Shown: positions 43,312-52,090, numbered from the stretch's first letter. The stretch: DNA of 64,000 bases from SpSt-333 sp040751955 (GCA_040751955.1 JBFMFY010000008.1:15667-79666), one strand, 5' to 3'. Program-made: numbers and translations. Notes: a model not told the origin generated them from the letters alone.

Positions 43312-44673
43312 CTATTGTACGGTTAAATCGTTTACGCGGATTTCTTTCGACCAGCGCACTGCTCCGGTGATATCGTACGTCTCCATCAGCACTTTACGAT
43401 CCTGGCGCGGACCGCTGAAACGCAGAATGCCGAAGTTTCGCTTGTCGTTCACCAGTGTACCGGGAACGCGGAGCGGATTCGAGAATTCTTTCGTCGGACT
43501 TCCCTCTTTTTGTTTCATGGTATTCAAACCGGAGGTGAGGGGAGAACTGGTAAATTCATAGAGGGGATAGAATGTTGTGTCATTATGCAGAATCAACTCC
43601 GTATGATGACGATCGCCCGATAAAAAGATCACACCGGATATTTTGTTCTTCTTTATGTACGATATCAGGTCGCTGTATTCATGCGGAAATTGAGGCAATG
43701 CCTCGTAATACAATCCGTTGGGATTGAGTATTTGATTTCCGTTGACAACAAATTTGAACGATGCTGATGAATTTATCAACGCATCCTTCAGCCATTGCAA
43801 TTGCGATTTGCCGAACATCGTTTTCCGTTCGTCGTTCGGCGCATCATTCGGCGAGCGATGATACCGATCGTCGAGCAGGAAGAATTCAACGTCACCCCAC
43901 ATGAAGCGGCTGAAAATTCCTTTCGTTTCATCCGTTCCGTACGTCTGGTTTCCCCAAAAAAGTTTAAATGTTTCGAGCGCATCGTTCTTCAAATGGTAAC
44001 TTCTGTCTGAATTGTTTGGACCATAGTCGTGGTCATCCCAAATCGCATAATTATGTGCAGCTCCGAGCAATGGCTGCATCTCCGGTGTTTGCCGCGTGTG
44101 AGTGTACCGGTGGATAATTCCAGATTTGGTATCCCAATCAATTTCGCGTAAATAGGTGTTGTCACCCAGCCACAGCATCAGATCGGGATTTTTTTGTGCT
44201 ATGACAGAAAAGATTTCGTAATTGCCGCCGTATGTATCGTTCGGGCGGTCCCACGGTGGTTCATTAATGTACGTGCAGGAACCGAATGCAACCGAAAACT
44301 CCGGTGGATCGGTACGCCATTGCCACAGCGGCTGTGTTTGGAAGCGGAGCGGATAATTTCTTTTTACAACGTTGCCGTCAATAAGAAGTACATATTCGAA
44401 TTTTTTTCCCGGCAGCAATCCGGTGATCAATGTTTTCGCAACAAAGGCATTCTCTTCCGTAGTTTTCGCAGTGGTGCTTTTCAGTTTGGTTTTTGGTTCT
44501 GCGGCATCCCAGTACAGATATTGCACCGTCGCCGTTTTCGTCGTCTGTACCCACAACAATACCTCGGTCATCTGTCCGTAGCCGACCATAGGTCCGGAAC
44601 GCAGCACAGATGATTGTGAAAAAAGGAATGAGGAGAGCGTGTATGAAACAATGAAGAACCGGAAAATTTTCAA
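43312..44673 (-). CDS. PhoD-like alkaline phosphatase/phosphodiesterase
   Basis: A 453-residue exported metallophosphoesterase. A signal peptide (LKIFRFFIVSYTLSSFLFSQ) is followed by an Fn3-like N-terminal domain and the PhoD catalytic domain with motifs 'AFGSCTY', 'WLGDNTYLRE', 'WDDHDYG', 'NGNQILNP' and 'SGDRHHTEL' that bind the metals. Members hydrolyse phosphomonoesters or teichoic-acid/phospholipid diesters. An in-frame ATG lies at 44721, but TTG 44673 is preferred: it starts exactly at the signal peptide and has AAAGG 7 nt upstream. It is co-transcribed with the response regulator and kinase below it. No Bacillus-type Pho components are seen nearby. Confidence 0.9.
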   Translation of the reverse strand: MKIFRFFIVSYTLSSFLFSQSSVLRSGPMVGYGQMTEVLLWVQTTKTATVQYLYWDAAEPKTKLKSTTAKTTEENAFVAKTLITGLLPGKKFEYVLLIDGNVVKRNYPLRFQTQPLWQWRTDPPEFSVAFGSCTYINEPPWDRPNDTYGGNYEIFSVIAQKNPDLMLWLGDNTYLREIDWDTKSGIIHRYTHTRQTPEMQPLLGAAHNYAIWDDHDYGPNNSDRSYHLKNDALETFKLFWGNQTYGTDETKGIFSRFMWGDVEFFLLDDRYHRSPNDAPNDERKTMFGKSQLQWLKDALINSSASFKFVVNGNQILNPNGLYYEALPQFPHEYSDLISYIKKNKISGVIFLSGDRHHTELILHNDTTFYPLYEFTSSPLTSGLNTMKQKEGSPTKEFSNPLRVPGTLVNDKRNFGILRFSGPRQDRKVLMETYDITGAVRWSKEIRVNDLTVQ

Positions 44674-44840
44674 TGCTGAACCTTTCTGTGATCTGTATTT
44701 CCCTTCACAAAAGTAGCCCAATTACAAAAAGGAAGCAAGTGCGTGCACCATGCAAAAATTTGGCGGATACCTTAACAATTTTTAATGCACTGAGAAATCC
44801 GAATCTTGGATAATGCGCAACTTCTTTCTATATTTCTCGC

Positions 44841-45719
44841 ATGAAAATTTTCTCCATTGTTTTCCTCCTTGTAACCGCACTGGGGAACTGGTCGTGCGGT
44901 CTCGTCAATACCGTTGCAGTCAACGCCACAACGGATATTGTTGACTACGGGCTTGGTTCCGTGTTTGAAGAGTCCGATCTTGATCTCGCAGAAAAAGCAA
45001 TCCCCGGCAACCTGGTGCTGCTTGAAGCTCTTTACCGAGCAAAAGAGAAAGATGACGAGCACCTTGCGTTCTTGTTAACGCAGGGATATACGGGTTATAC
45101 TCTGGGATTTGTGGAAGATGTTGATGCAGAACGGGCAAAAGTATTATATAGCCGTGCACGGGAATATGGGTTGAGTGCATTGAAGAATAAGAACGAAGCG
45201 TTCGCGCATACAATCGATGATGATGCCTCTGCTTTCAAGAAAAGTTTGGAGAAATTTTCAAACGATGATGTTCCGCTCATTTTTTGGACGGCGAATGCGT
45301 GGGGCAATCTCGTCAATGTCAGCATCGCCGATCCTGCTGTTCTCGTCGAACTTCCGAAAGTGAATGCGATGATGGAATTTGTCCTTAAGCACGACGAAGG
45401 ATATTTTTACGGCAGCGCTCATTTGTATTTTGCAACGATTCTTGCCACCGTGCCGAAGAACCTCGGCGGGAAACCGGACAGTGCGAAAATCCATTTTGAT
45501 AAGTGTTTTGCATTCGGGCAGCAAAAATTCCTCCTCCCGTATGTCTATATGGCAAAAAGCTATTGTGTGCAAATGCAGGATAAAGAGTTGTTCCAGAAAT
45601 TATTGACAACTGTCGAAGAAACATCCGTAGATGTACTTCCAGAACAACGGCTTGTGAACGCCATCGCAAAGCGCAAAGCAAAGAAGTTATCCGAACGAAT
45701 TGACGATCTGTTCTTCTAA
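44841..45719 (+). CDS. tatT: TatT-type lipoprotein of a TRAP transporter
   Basis: A 292-residue predicted lipoprotein (lipobox NWSC, Cys19) of the TRAP-transporter TatT component family. This family folds from TPR-like helices with a pore-lined ring and partners the substrate-binding subunit in Treponema pallidum (Tp0956/Tp0957). Here the chain is rich in paired helices and has family stretches 'FLLTQGYTGYTLGFVE' and 'HLYFATILATVPKNLGG'. The dctP/Q/M genes follow after an inserted hicBA pair, matching the known tatT-TRAP linkage. ATG 44841 has no ribosome site and may be leaderless. TatT systems have been proposed to handle hydrophobic ligands. Confidence 0.9.
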   Translation: MKIFSIVFLLVTALGNWSCGLVNTVAVNATTDIVDYGLGSVFEESDLDLAEKAIPGNLVLLEALYRAKEKDDEHLAFLLTQGYTGYTLGFVEDVDAERAKVLYSRAREYGLSALKNKNEAFAHTIDDDASAFKKSLEKFSNDDVPLIFWTANAWGNLVNVSIADPAVLVELPKVNAMMEFVLKHDEGYFYGSAHLYFATILATVPKNLGGKPDSAKIHFDKCFAFGQQKFLLPYVYMAKSYCVQMQDKELFQKLLTTVEETSVDVLPEQRLVNAIAKRKAKKLSERIDDLFF

Positions 45720-45738
45720 TATGTTAATGAGGTGACAA

Positions 45739-45948
45739 ATGTCTAGTGAAATTATATTTGTAGTAGAAGAATCGCCCGAAAGTGGCTATACCGCCCGTGC
45801 ACTAGGAGAATCGATTTTCACCGAGGCAGAAACCCTTGATGATCTCCGTTCAATGATCAAAGATGCAGTGAAATGTCATTTTGAGGAAGTTGCAATGCCG
45901 CGAATGATCAGACTTCATTTTGTGAAAGAAGAATTACTTGCTATATGA
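45739..45948 (+). CDS. hicB: HicB-type antitoxin (short form)
   Basis: A 69-residue HicB-like protein, a minimal RNase-H-like fold ('FVVEESPESGYTARALGESIFTEAETLDDL') that binds and blocks HicA. Longer HicB proteins also carry a helix-turn-helix or ribbon-helix-helix DNA-binding end. This one stops before it, so self-regulation by HicB alone is doubtful. A strong GAGGTGA ribosome site precedes ATG 45739. The stop overlaps the hicA start by 4 nt (ATGA). The antitoxin-first order is one of the two known orders. The pair lies between tatT and dctP. Confidence 0.88.
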   Translation: MSSEIIFVVEESPESGYTARALGESIFTEAETLDDLRSMIKDAVKCHFEEVAMPRMIRLHFVKEELLAI

Positions 45949-46190
45949 GACTTCCGAGGGATGTTTCTGCAGAAACTCTTGTCAATCTGTTGAAAAAGTT
46001 CGGGTATAGAGTCACCCGGCAATCGGGAAGCCATATTAGACTAACAACTGATGAAAACGGAGAGCATCACCTTACAATTCCGAATCACAACCCTCTCAAG
46101 ATTGGAACGCTTTCTGCAGTGCTAAATGATGTTGCGAGCCATTTCAATAAGACCAAAGATGAAATTACTTCGTCACTTTTTACACAATAA
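45945..46190 (+). CDS. hicA: HicA-type mRNA interferase toxin
   Basis: An 81-residue HicA toxin with a double-stranded RNA-binding-like fold and a catalytic His. The family motif 'RQSGSHIRL' contains the expected His30, and 'NHNPLKIGTLSAVLNDV' is the usual C-terminal core. HicA cleaves mRNA independent of ribosomes and is neutralised by HicB. It is translationally coupled to hicB by a 4-nt overlap, and its stop lies 1 nt before the dctP start, so it is welded into the TRAP operon. It is slightly longer than the commonest HicA (~60), with an N-terminal extension of about 6 residues. Confidence 0.92.
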   Translation: MRLPRDVSAETLVNLLKKFGYRVTRQSGSHIRLTTDENGEHHLTIPNHNPLKIGTLSAVLNDVASHFNKTKDEITSSLFTQ

Positions 46191-46191
46191 A

Positions 46192-47199
46192 ATGAGTATG
46201 AATAAATCGTTCGTTGTTTCTTTCCTAATTTTCATCATCACATCTCTTGTGCACACACAGGAATTTAAGATCAAGTTCGCCACACTCGCTCCTGAAGGGA
46301 GCACATGGATCAATGTGATGAAAGAATATGATGCCGCGATCCGGAAAGAGAGCGGGGGCAGACTTGGCTTTACGATCTATCCCGGCGGTGTCGCGGGAGA
46401 TGAAAAAGATGTAATGCGCAAAATCCGTCTCGGGCAATTCCACGCGGCGGGCGTAACCGGATTCGGCATCGGCGAAGTTGCAAAGCCGGTACGAGTTCTT
46501 GATTCGCCGTTCATGTTTAAAAATACCGCTGAAGTTGATCACATCCTCGAACAGTTTGAGGGCGAACTGCGCAAAGAATTTGAGAACGGGGGATTCGTGC
46601 TGCTGGGCTGGGCGGAAGTCGGCTTCGTGTACGTCTTTACAAACACACCCGTATCAAAAGTTGAAGATATGAAGAATGTGAAGATGTGGGAGTGGGAAGG
46701 GGATCCTGTTGCCGATGCGACGTTCAAACAATTCGGCATCAATCCGATCCAATTGTCGATCACCGATGTCCTCACATCGCTGCAGACCGGTTTGATCAAC
46801 GGCGTGTACACATCTCCGCTTGCCGCCGTATCTTTACAGTGGTTTGCTGCAACAAAGTACATGATGGATCTGCCGCTTACAAATTCGATGGGAGCTGTGA
46901 TTATCGCCAAGCGCGAATTCGATAAAATGCCTGCGGACATTCAACAAATCTTATTGAAACACGGCAAAACGTACATGCGCAAATTGACGGAGCAGAGCAG
47001 GAAAGACAATCAGAAGTCTCTCGAAACATTGAAGAAGAACAAGATCCAGTTTGTGAAACCCGACCCGAAGGAAATGCAATCGTACGACGAGATCGGCAAA
47101 CGGGCGCGGCAAGCGATGGTCGGCAGGTTATTCTCGCAGGATCTTCTTATGCGTGTCGAAAAAGCGCTGGCGGACTTCCGTGCAAAGGGCAGTAAATGA
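46192..47199 (+). CDS. dctP: TRAP transporter solute-binding protein (DctP)
   Basis: A 335-residue periplasmic binding protein. After a signal peptide comes the DctP fold: 'IKFATLAPEGSTWINVMKEY', 'IYPGGVAGDEKDVMRKIRLGQFHAAGVT', 'VLTSLQTGLINGVYTSP'. It delivers ligand to DctQM. The position that normally supplies the ligand-carboxylate Arg ('x-K-(I/L/M)-R-x-P') reads 'NVKMWEWEG' here, with Trp. The substrate is therefore probably not a simple carboxylate, consistent with TatT-linked systems. Start ATG 46192 (or 46198) lies 1 nt after the hicA stop. The dctQ start overlaps its stop by 4 nt. Confidence 0.92.
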   Translation: MSMNKSFVVSFLIFIITSLVHTQEFKIKFATLAPEGSTWINVMKEYDAAIRKESGGRLGFTIYPGGVAGDEKDVMRKIRLGQFHAAGVTGFGIGEVAKPVRVLDSPFMFKNTAEVDHILEQFEGELRKEFENGGFVLLGWAEVGFVYVFTNTPVSKVEDMKNVKMWEWEGDPVADATFKQFGINPIQLSITDVLTSLQTGLINGVYTSPLAAVSLQWFAATKYMMDLPLTNSMGAVIIAKREFDKMPADIQQILLKHGKTYMRKLTEQSRKDNQKSLETLKKNKIQFVKPDPKEMQSYDEIGKRARQAMVGRLFSQDLLMRVEKALADFRAKGSK

Positions 47200-47711
47200 A
47201 GCCGCTGCTTTTTATCGACAGATGGTTTGAAAAAATTTCCGGGTGGCTGCTCATTCTTTTCCTCGGTATTATGATCGTGATGTCGTTCGGTCAGGTGGTG
47301 CTGAGGAATTTTTTTGACACGAGTATTGAGTGGGGAGACGTGTTCCTCAGGCATCTTGTCTTGTGGGTTGGGTACTTCGGCGCGGTCATTGCAACAGGAG
47401 AACGGCGCCATCTCAAAATAGAATTTTTGACCAAGCTGGTTCCCCTCAAAGTCCGAAAAATATTTTTTATCATTACAAATCTATTCGCTGCATTCATCTG
47501 CTACCTGTTGATGCAGGCGTCCATTTCATTCGTACAACTGGAAATTGAGTCGGAAAGCACATTGATTCTCGATCTGCCGTTATGGTACTTCATCGGTATC
47601 ATTCCTGTCGGGTACGCCATCATTTCCTTCCGTTTTGCCATTCATTCACTCGGATGGATCTCTGAAATACCGAAAGGTGATTGGGAGATCGAGGAGGTTC
47701 AGCATTTATGA
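47196..47711 (+). CDS. dctQ: TRAP transporter small membrane subunit (DctQ)
   Basis: A 171-residue inner-membrane protein with four hydrophobic segments and the DctQ signature 'SIEWGDVFLRHLVLWVGYFGAVIATGERRHLKIE'. It pairs with DctM to form the sodium- or proton-driven translocator. It starts in a 4-nt overlap with dctP and ends in a 4-nt overlap with dctM, so the three are tightly coupled. Confidence 0.93.
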   Translation: MKPLLFIDRWFEKISGWLLILFLGIMIVMSFGQVVLRNFFDTSIEWGDVFLRHLVLWVGYFGAVIATGERRHLKIEFLTKLVPLKVRKIFFIITNLFAAFICYLLMQASISFVQLEIESESTLILDLPLWYFIGIIPVGYAIISFRFAIHSLGWISEIPKGDWEIEEVQHL

Positions 47712-48970
47712 ACGTTCTCATCATTGTTCTGGCTCTCATCATTCTCGTATTAATCGGTTCGCCTCTCTTCACAATTATCGGCGCTATCTCTCTCTATGGA
47801 TTTTCTGCTGAAGGGATCGACACCGCTGCGATCATTATCGAATTGTACCGCCTTGCAAGCCAGCCGGTGCTGCTGGCAATCCCGCTGTTCACTGTTGCAG
47901 GATATTTCCTTGCAGAAAGCAAAGCGCCACAGCGGATCGTTGCGCTTGCGCAGGCACTGATCGGCTGGATGCCGGGAGGATTGGCGATCGTCGTGTTGAT
48001 CAGTTGCGCTATCTTCACCGCGTTCACCGGCGGATCAGGAGTTACGATCGTTGCGCTTGGCGGGCTTGTTTTTCCGATCCTGCTCGCGGAAAAGTATTCA
48101 GAAAAATTCTCGCTCGGATTAGTCACCACTTCCGGTTCGCTCGGATTGTTGTTTCCCCCGTCGCTGCCGATTATTCTTTACGGCACATTTGCCGAGGTTT
48201 CGATCGACTCGTTGTTCCGCGCGGGAATTGTTCCGGGAATTATCCTGATGCTCGTTATCGCGATCTACAGTATTCAACAGGGTGGCAAGGCGCACGTGCC
48301 GCGTCATCCGTTCGATGCAAAGAAAGCGTGGAAGGCATTGAAGGAAATCGCATGGGAAATTCCGCTGCCGTTCTTCATCATTGGCGGCATTTACGGCGGA
48401 TGGTTTACCGCGACCGAAGCGGCTGCGGTGACAGCGTTCTATGTATTCGTTGTCGAAGTGTTCATCTATAAAGATCTGAAGTTCTTCACTGATGTTCCGC
48501 GCGTGATGAAAGAGAGTATGGTGCTCGTCGGCGCGATCCTGATGATCCTCGGCTGCGCGATGGGGTTGACGAGTTATCTTATCGATCAGCAGGTGCCGCA
48601 AAAATTGTTCGAATACATCAGTCAGGTCGTTACAAGCAAGATTTTCTTCTTGGTTCTGCTTAATATTTTTCTGCTCATCATCGGGATGATGATGGAGATT
48701 TTTTCAGCGATTGTTGTCGTTCCGTTAATCGTTCCGGTGGCAAAACAGTACGGCATCGATCCGGTTCATTTAGGAATCATCTTCCTTGCAAACCTCGAGA
48801 TTGCCTACCTGATGCCGCCGGTCGGTTTGAACCTCTTCATGTCGAGTTTCCGGTTCAAAAAATCGATCGGGCAGGTAGCGGCGGCAACACTGCCGTTTAT
48901 CCTCGTTCTGATTATCGCTCTTATCATTATTACTTACATTCCTGAATTGAGTTTGTGGTTTGTACAATAA
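47708..48970 (+). CDS. dctM: TRAP transporter large membrane subunit (DctM)
   Basis: A 420-residue transport channel subunit with about 12 hydrophobic segments. Family hallmarks are 'SPLFTIIGAISLYGF', 'AIFTAFTGGSGVTIVALGGLVFP', 'LGLLFPPSLPIILYG' and 'AYLMPPVGLNLF'. ATG 47708 is chosen over an in-frame ATG at 47681 because GAGGAGG lies ~10 nt upstream and the overlap with dctQ is then the usual ATGA. It is the last gene of the TRAP operon, closed by a terminator at 48970. Confidence 0.95.
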   Translation: MNVLIIVLALIILVLIGSPLFTIIGAISLYGFSAEGIDTAAIIIELYRLASQPVLLAIPLFTVAGYFLAESKAPQRIVALAQALIGWMPGGLAIVVLISCAIFTAFTGGSGVTIVALGGLVFPILLAEKYSEKFSLGLVTTSGSLGLLFPPSLPIILYGTFAEVSIDSLFRAGIVPGIILMLVIAIYSIQQGGKAHVPRHPFDAKKAWKALKEIAWEIPLPFFIIGGIYGGWFTATEAAAVTAFYVFVVEVFIYKDLKFFTDVPRVMKESMVLVGAILMILGCAMGLTSYLIDQQVPQKLFEYISQVVTSKIFFLVLLNIFLLIIGMMMEIFSAIVVVPLIVPVAKQYGIDPVHLGIIFLANLEIAYLMPPVGLNLFMSSFRFKKSIGQVAAATLPFILVLIIALIIITYIPELSLWFVQ

Positions 48971-48996
48971 AAAATCCCGCTTCGTGCGGGATTTTT
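48970..48996. terminator. Bidirectional terminator between dctM and the T9SS gene
   Basis: A perfect 11-bp stem AAAAATCCCGC / GCGGGATTTTT (48970-48980 with 48986-48996) has a 5-nt loop and T runs on both strands. It serves dctM on the plus strand and the large T9SS gene on the minus strand. Confidence 0.93.
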
Positions 48997-49017
48997 ATTC
49001 TGGAACAAACGATGATC

Positions 49018-52000
49018 TTATTTGATTAGAAGCATTTTCTTTGTCCGCACAAAACTTCCGGCGACGATTCGATAAAAGTACAATCCCGAAGCGACCTGAA
49101 AGCCATCATCTGTTCTTCCATTCCACTCAGTATTATATATACCTTCGCTTCTTACTTCATCAAGAAGCGTTGCTACCTCTCTTCCAAGGGCATCGTACAC
49201 TTTTAGACTGATATGTGTCTGGCTGGGGAGAGCAAACCGGATCGTTGTTGATGGATTAAATGGATTGGGATAATTTTGATGAAGTTGGAATGATGACGGT
49301 ATCTCGATTTCAGATTTGATATCGGTCGGTCCGAGTGAGGTTGGAGATGCAACAAACTCAAATTGATCAGTGGGTGTGAACGGTTTTGTCGTACGTGCGA
49401 TAAAAACATCTCCCGGTTTGATGTTGGGAGTGACAACCTCATTTTTTGAAAAACGAATTTCCATCATCGTGTTATTAGATGACACTCGGTACGGTGGCGG
49501 TGTAAGAATGATAATGCGGTCTCCCAGATCCCATCTATTATTTTTGGAGACCGGTATCGCTTCATTCACAATCGCCTGGAGACTCGTTGTATCATCGACA
49601 AACCGTATCCGAAACGGCGTTTGAATATTTCGCGACATCATGATAGAGTATAACGTATCTCCCGGGGTGACATACACACCATAGATCGTCGTATCCATCG
49701 AATTGAATTCAATCCGGACATCCAGTGGCGCGGGGCGGTAAGTACCGGTCAGCGGTCGTAATACTGAATAATTGATATTCGGTCCATTGTTATTGATGAA
49801 TCCGGATTTTAAAGAGTCGATACCCATGGGATCGTTCTTTATAGTCAACCTCATTCCGTCGAAATATGATCCTCCAGCAATAATTCCGTTTAGAGGTTCT
49901 TCGGCTATTCGTACAAGATCGAGCGTCTTATCTTTCACGGAATATGTCAATGCACCTCCGACTGAATCAAATGTTACCTGATAGGTATGTCCGTTCAGTT
50001 TTGTGCTGTCTATTACGACGGGGATGATTTCCCCGGTACCGCGGCCGGTTGTCCTGACGACAAACGTATCGCGAATGGCACGGTACGTATTAAGAATTTT
50101 GAATGGTTTGGTCATCACGGATGAAGTCATTTTTCCGTCCGATGCTTCTAATTTTAGGACGGACACATACGAATTTGGCAATGTCCTTGTATTAAGGTGC
50201 AGTTCATTAACAGAGGAAGAATCGATCAGAGAGAATGTCGTTCCCCCGTCGGACGAATGATAGAGCTTTGTCGTGACCGGATCTCCTTCGGCATCTCCCT
50301 TTGCCCACCGAACGATGACTGTATCGGAATACATTGGTCTGTCGAATTTTGTTTTGAAAGCGATGTCGGGAGGCGCATTGCCGGCATTGTTAACCTTAAA
50401 GAATGACTGCGTGGTTGCGTATCCCTTGTTCCCCGATTTCTTCGCCGTGAGGCGCAGATTATAAAATGCTCCGTCGGAAAATGACGTGGTATTCCACTGA
50501 TAGGATCCGGCATCAACAACGTCGCCCGCAAGCAACTTCCACTCCTTTTCATACGTTTTGCTGTACCAAACGTCGATCAGTCGATTGGTCAATTTTCCAC
50601 TCGACTGCCATGTGATCGATACCGATCCACTAATGCTCTGCTCTCCAGCCGGCGTGAGTAATTTGATTCCAACGCTGGCATTTCCATTGCTATCAGAATA
50701 GAATCTGGTTTCATACTGATCGTGCAACGTCATCGCAAGTGCCAATGTATTTTCAAGATTCCATGCCGAAAAGAGTCCAAGTGTGTATCGAGTCTGTTCG
50801 CTTGGATGCAGGGAAAAATCTCCAGAGCCAAACAATGCGATTATGTCCGAGTAATTCGGAATCGCAGATTCTAATCCGTTATGCAACTTTGCCCATGTGT
50901 TTTCATCATCACGCAGCAGCATTTCTGTCCAGCGCCACGAATAAAAACTTGTCAAGCCGACTTGGTCGGATTCCTCACGGTCGAGTGTCTCATAATTCGG
51001 CTCCCCCTGCGAAGGAATTCCATCTCCTTCTCCCAAATCGTTTGTTCCGGGAACACCATCGGAGCCGACGTCATGGATTGCGACATCCCAATCTCCGTCA
51101 TCGTCGATATTGTTCGATTGACTTTCATCAATAAAACCGTCATTGTCGTTATCAACTCCGTCAGTTGAATTCGAGGGAGACTCTAGAACCACGCAGCCTG
51201 TGTAATGCGTTGAGCGCCCCAGTTCGCCAATACCATCATTATCCCAAAAATACACCAGATTTAACTCTTTCTTAAATGCCCCAAGATCATCCTGGTTTTC
51301 GGGCGACATGCCACCAACATCCACATCAATGTAAAATCCCGCTGCAGTTTTTTGCAGTGGCTTCGGACTTGTGTTTGTAAGTGTGTACATCGCAAAAAGT
51401 ACATCTTCGGCATTCGGATCGTCGAATTGAAATATCCTTCCTTCAACTTCAATTCCCAGTCCTCGTCGTAAAGAATCGGGAAACGGAAAGTACGCGAACT
51501 CGCTGTTTGAACTGTCGTTCAATACATAGTATGCCTCTTTTTTTGCGAGAACATTTCCCGTTCCTTTAAAACCTTTCCACGCAGACCAGTGTGTAGGCCA
51601 ACTTGAGGGATTGTCGCTTGTTGCAATACTATTCTGGGCAGGATTGTCAAATCCTGCAATCGGTTCCCAGCCGTACAGAATTGTATTATCCAGCGGATTG
51701 AAATCTCGTGCATAAATATCGTTGATTGCATCGGAAACAATATGAATTGTCTTACCGGATGTATCGATTACTTCCGAGCCGACAATCAGTCCGGAAGTGT
51801 AAAAATCTCCAAGGGTATTCCAAACGAAATTGTTGACATGACGTATTAAACCGTCGCCAGGCGCGATGGAGCCGTAATTTGTAATTTGAGTAGTAATATT
51901 ATTGGCATTCATCATTGCTGTTTTTCTATTAAGATTTGTGAATGCCGCATGATTTTTCTGCGAATTTTTATTTTGCGCATTAATCTGATCAGAAAAGAGG

Positions 52001-52038
52001 AAGAGAATAAATAAAAGACGTAAAAGTGGAATTCTCAT
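49018..52038 (-). CDS. Large T9SS-secreted protein with Asp-rich Ca-binding-like insert
   Basis: A 1006-residue secreted protein. A signal peptide is followed by a long region with general resemblance to the secreted proteins at 12438 and 21564 (a dated-event style opening, 'GSIAPGDGLIRHVNNFVWNTLG'). An Asp/Gly-rich stretch follows (~290-335, DNDNDG and DDDGD units resembling thrombospondin type-3/dockerin Ca2+ loops). Then come Ig/Fn3-like strands and a canonical T9SS sorting domain ('HQNYPNPFNPSTTIRF' to 'KKMLLIK') with a FlgD-like Ig core. It is divergent from radA with 63 nt between the starts. The function is unknown. Confidence 0.88.
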   Translation of the reverse strand: MRIPLLRLLFILFLFSDQINAQNKNSQKNHAAFTNLNRKTAMMNANNITTQITNYGSIAPGDGLIRHVNNFVWNTLGDFYTSGLIVGSEVIDTSGKTIHIVSDAINDIYARDFNPLDNTILYGWEPIAGFDNPAQNSIATSDNPSSWPTHWSAWKGFKGTGNVLAKKEAYYVLNDSSNSEFAYFPFPDSLRRGLGIEVEGRIFQFDDPNAEDVLFAMYTLTNTSPKPLQKTAAGFYIDVDVGGMSPENQDDLGAFKKELNLVYFWDNDGIGELGRSTHYTGCVVLESPSNSTDGVDNDNDGFIDESQSNNIDDDGDWDVAIHDVGSDGVPGTNDLGEGDGIPSQGEPNYETLDREESDQVGLTSFYSWRWTEMLLRDDENTWAKLHNGLESAIPNYSDIIALFGSGDFSLHPSEQTRYTLGLFSAWNLENTLALAMTLHDQYETRFYSDSNGNASVGIKLLTPAGEQSISGSVSITWQSSGKLTNRLIDVWYSKTYEKEWKLLAGDVVDAGSYQWNTTSFSDGAFYNLRLTAKKSGNKGYATTQSFFKVNNAGNAPPDIAFKTKFDRPMYSDTVIVRWAKGDAEGDPVTTKLYHSSDGGTTFSLIDSSSVNELHLNTRTLPNSYVSVLKLEASDGKMTSSVMTKPFKILNTYRAIRDTFVVRTTGRGTGEIIPVVIDSTKLNGHTYQVTFDSVGGALTYSVKDKTLDLVRIAEEPLNGIIAGGSYFDGMRLTIKNDPMGIDSLKSGFINNNGPNINYSVLRPLTGTYRPAPLDVRIEFNSMDTTIYGVYVTPGDTLYSIMMSRNIQTPFRIRFVDDTTSLQAIVNEAIPVSKNNRWDLGDRIIILTPPPYRVSSNNTMMEIRFSKNEVVTPNIKPGDVFIARTTKPFTPTDQFEFVASPTSLGPTDIKSEIEIPSSFQLHQNYPNPFNPSTTIRFALPSQTHISLKVYDALGREVATLLDEVRSEGIYNTEWNGRTDDGFQVASGLYFYRIVAGSFVRTKKMLLIK

Positions 52039-52050
52039 ACCGACCTTAAG

Positions 52051-52061
52051 TCAAAGTTTGA
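52051..52061. promoter_or_regulatory. Short perfect palindrome in the divergent T9SS gene/radA region
   Basis: TCAAA-G-TTTGA, an 11-nt perfect palindrome, lies 12 nt from the minus-strand start codon and 41 nt from radA. It is short enough to be chance. It is listed because it stands 3 nt from a longer palindrome. Confidence 0.3.
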
Positions 52062-52064
52062 TTG

Positions 52065-52090
52065 AATATAGAGTTCCTTTGCTCTATATT
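52065..52090. promoter_or_regulatory. 26-nt inverted repeat 11 nt before the radA start
   Basis: The arms AATATAGAG (52065-52073) and CTCTATATT (52082-52090) are perfect inverted copies around an 8-nt spacer. This could be an operator for the divergent pair or an mRNA hairpin at the radA ribosome site. No T run follows, so it is not a terminator. Confidence 0.45.

Noticed and set aside
45739..46190. hicBA as a separate mobile island
   Set aside because: No flanking repeats or integrase, and its ends fit the operon within a few bases. Transfer is possible but not shown.
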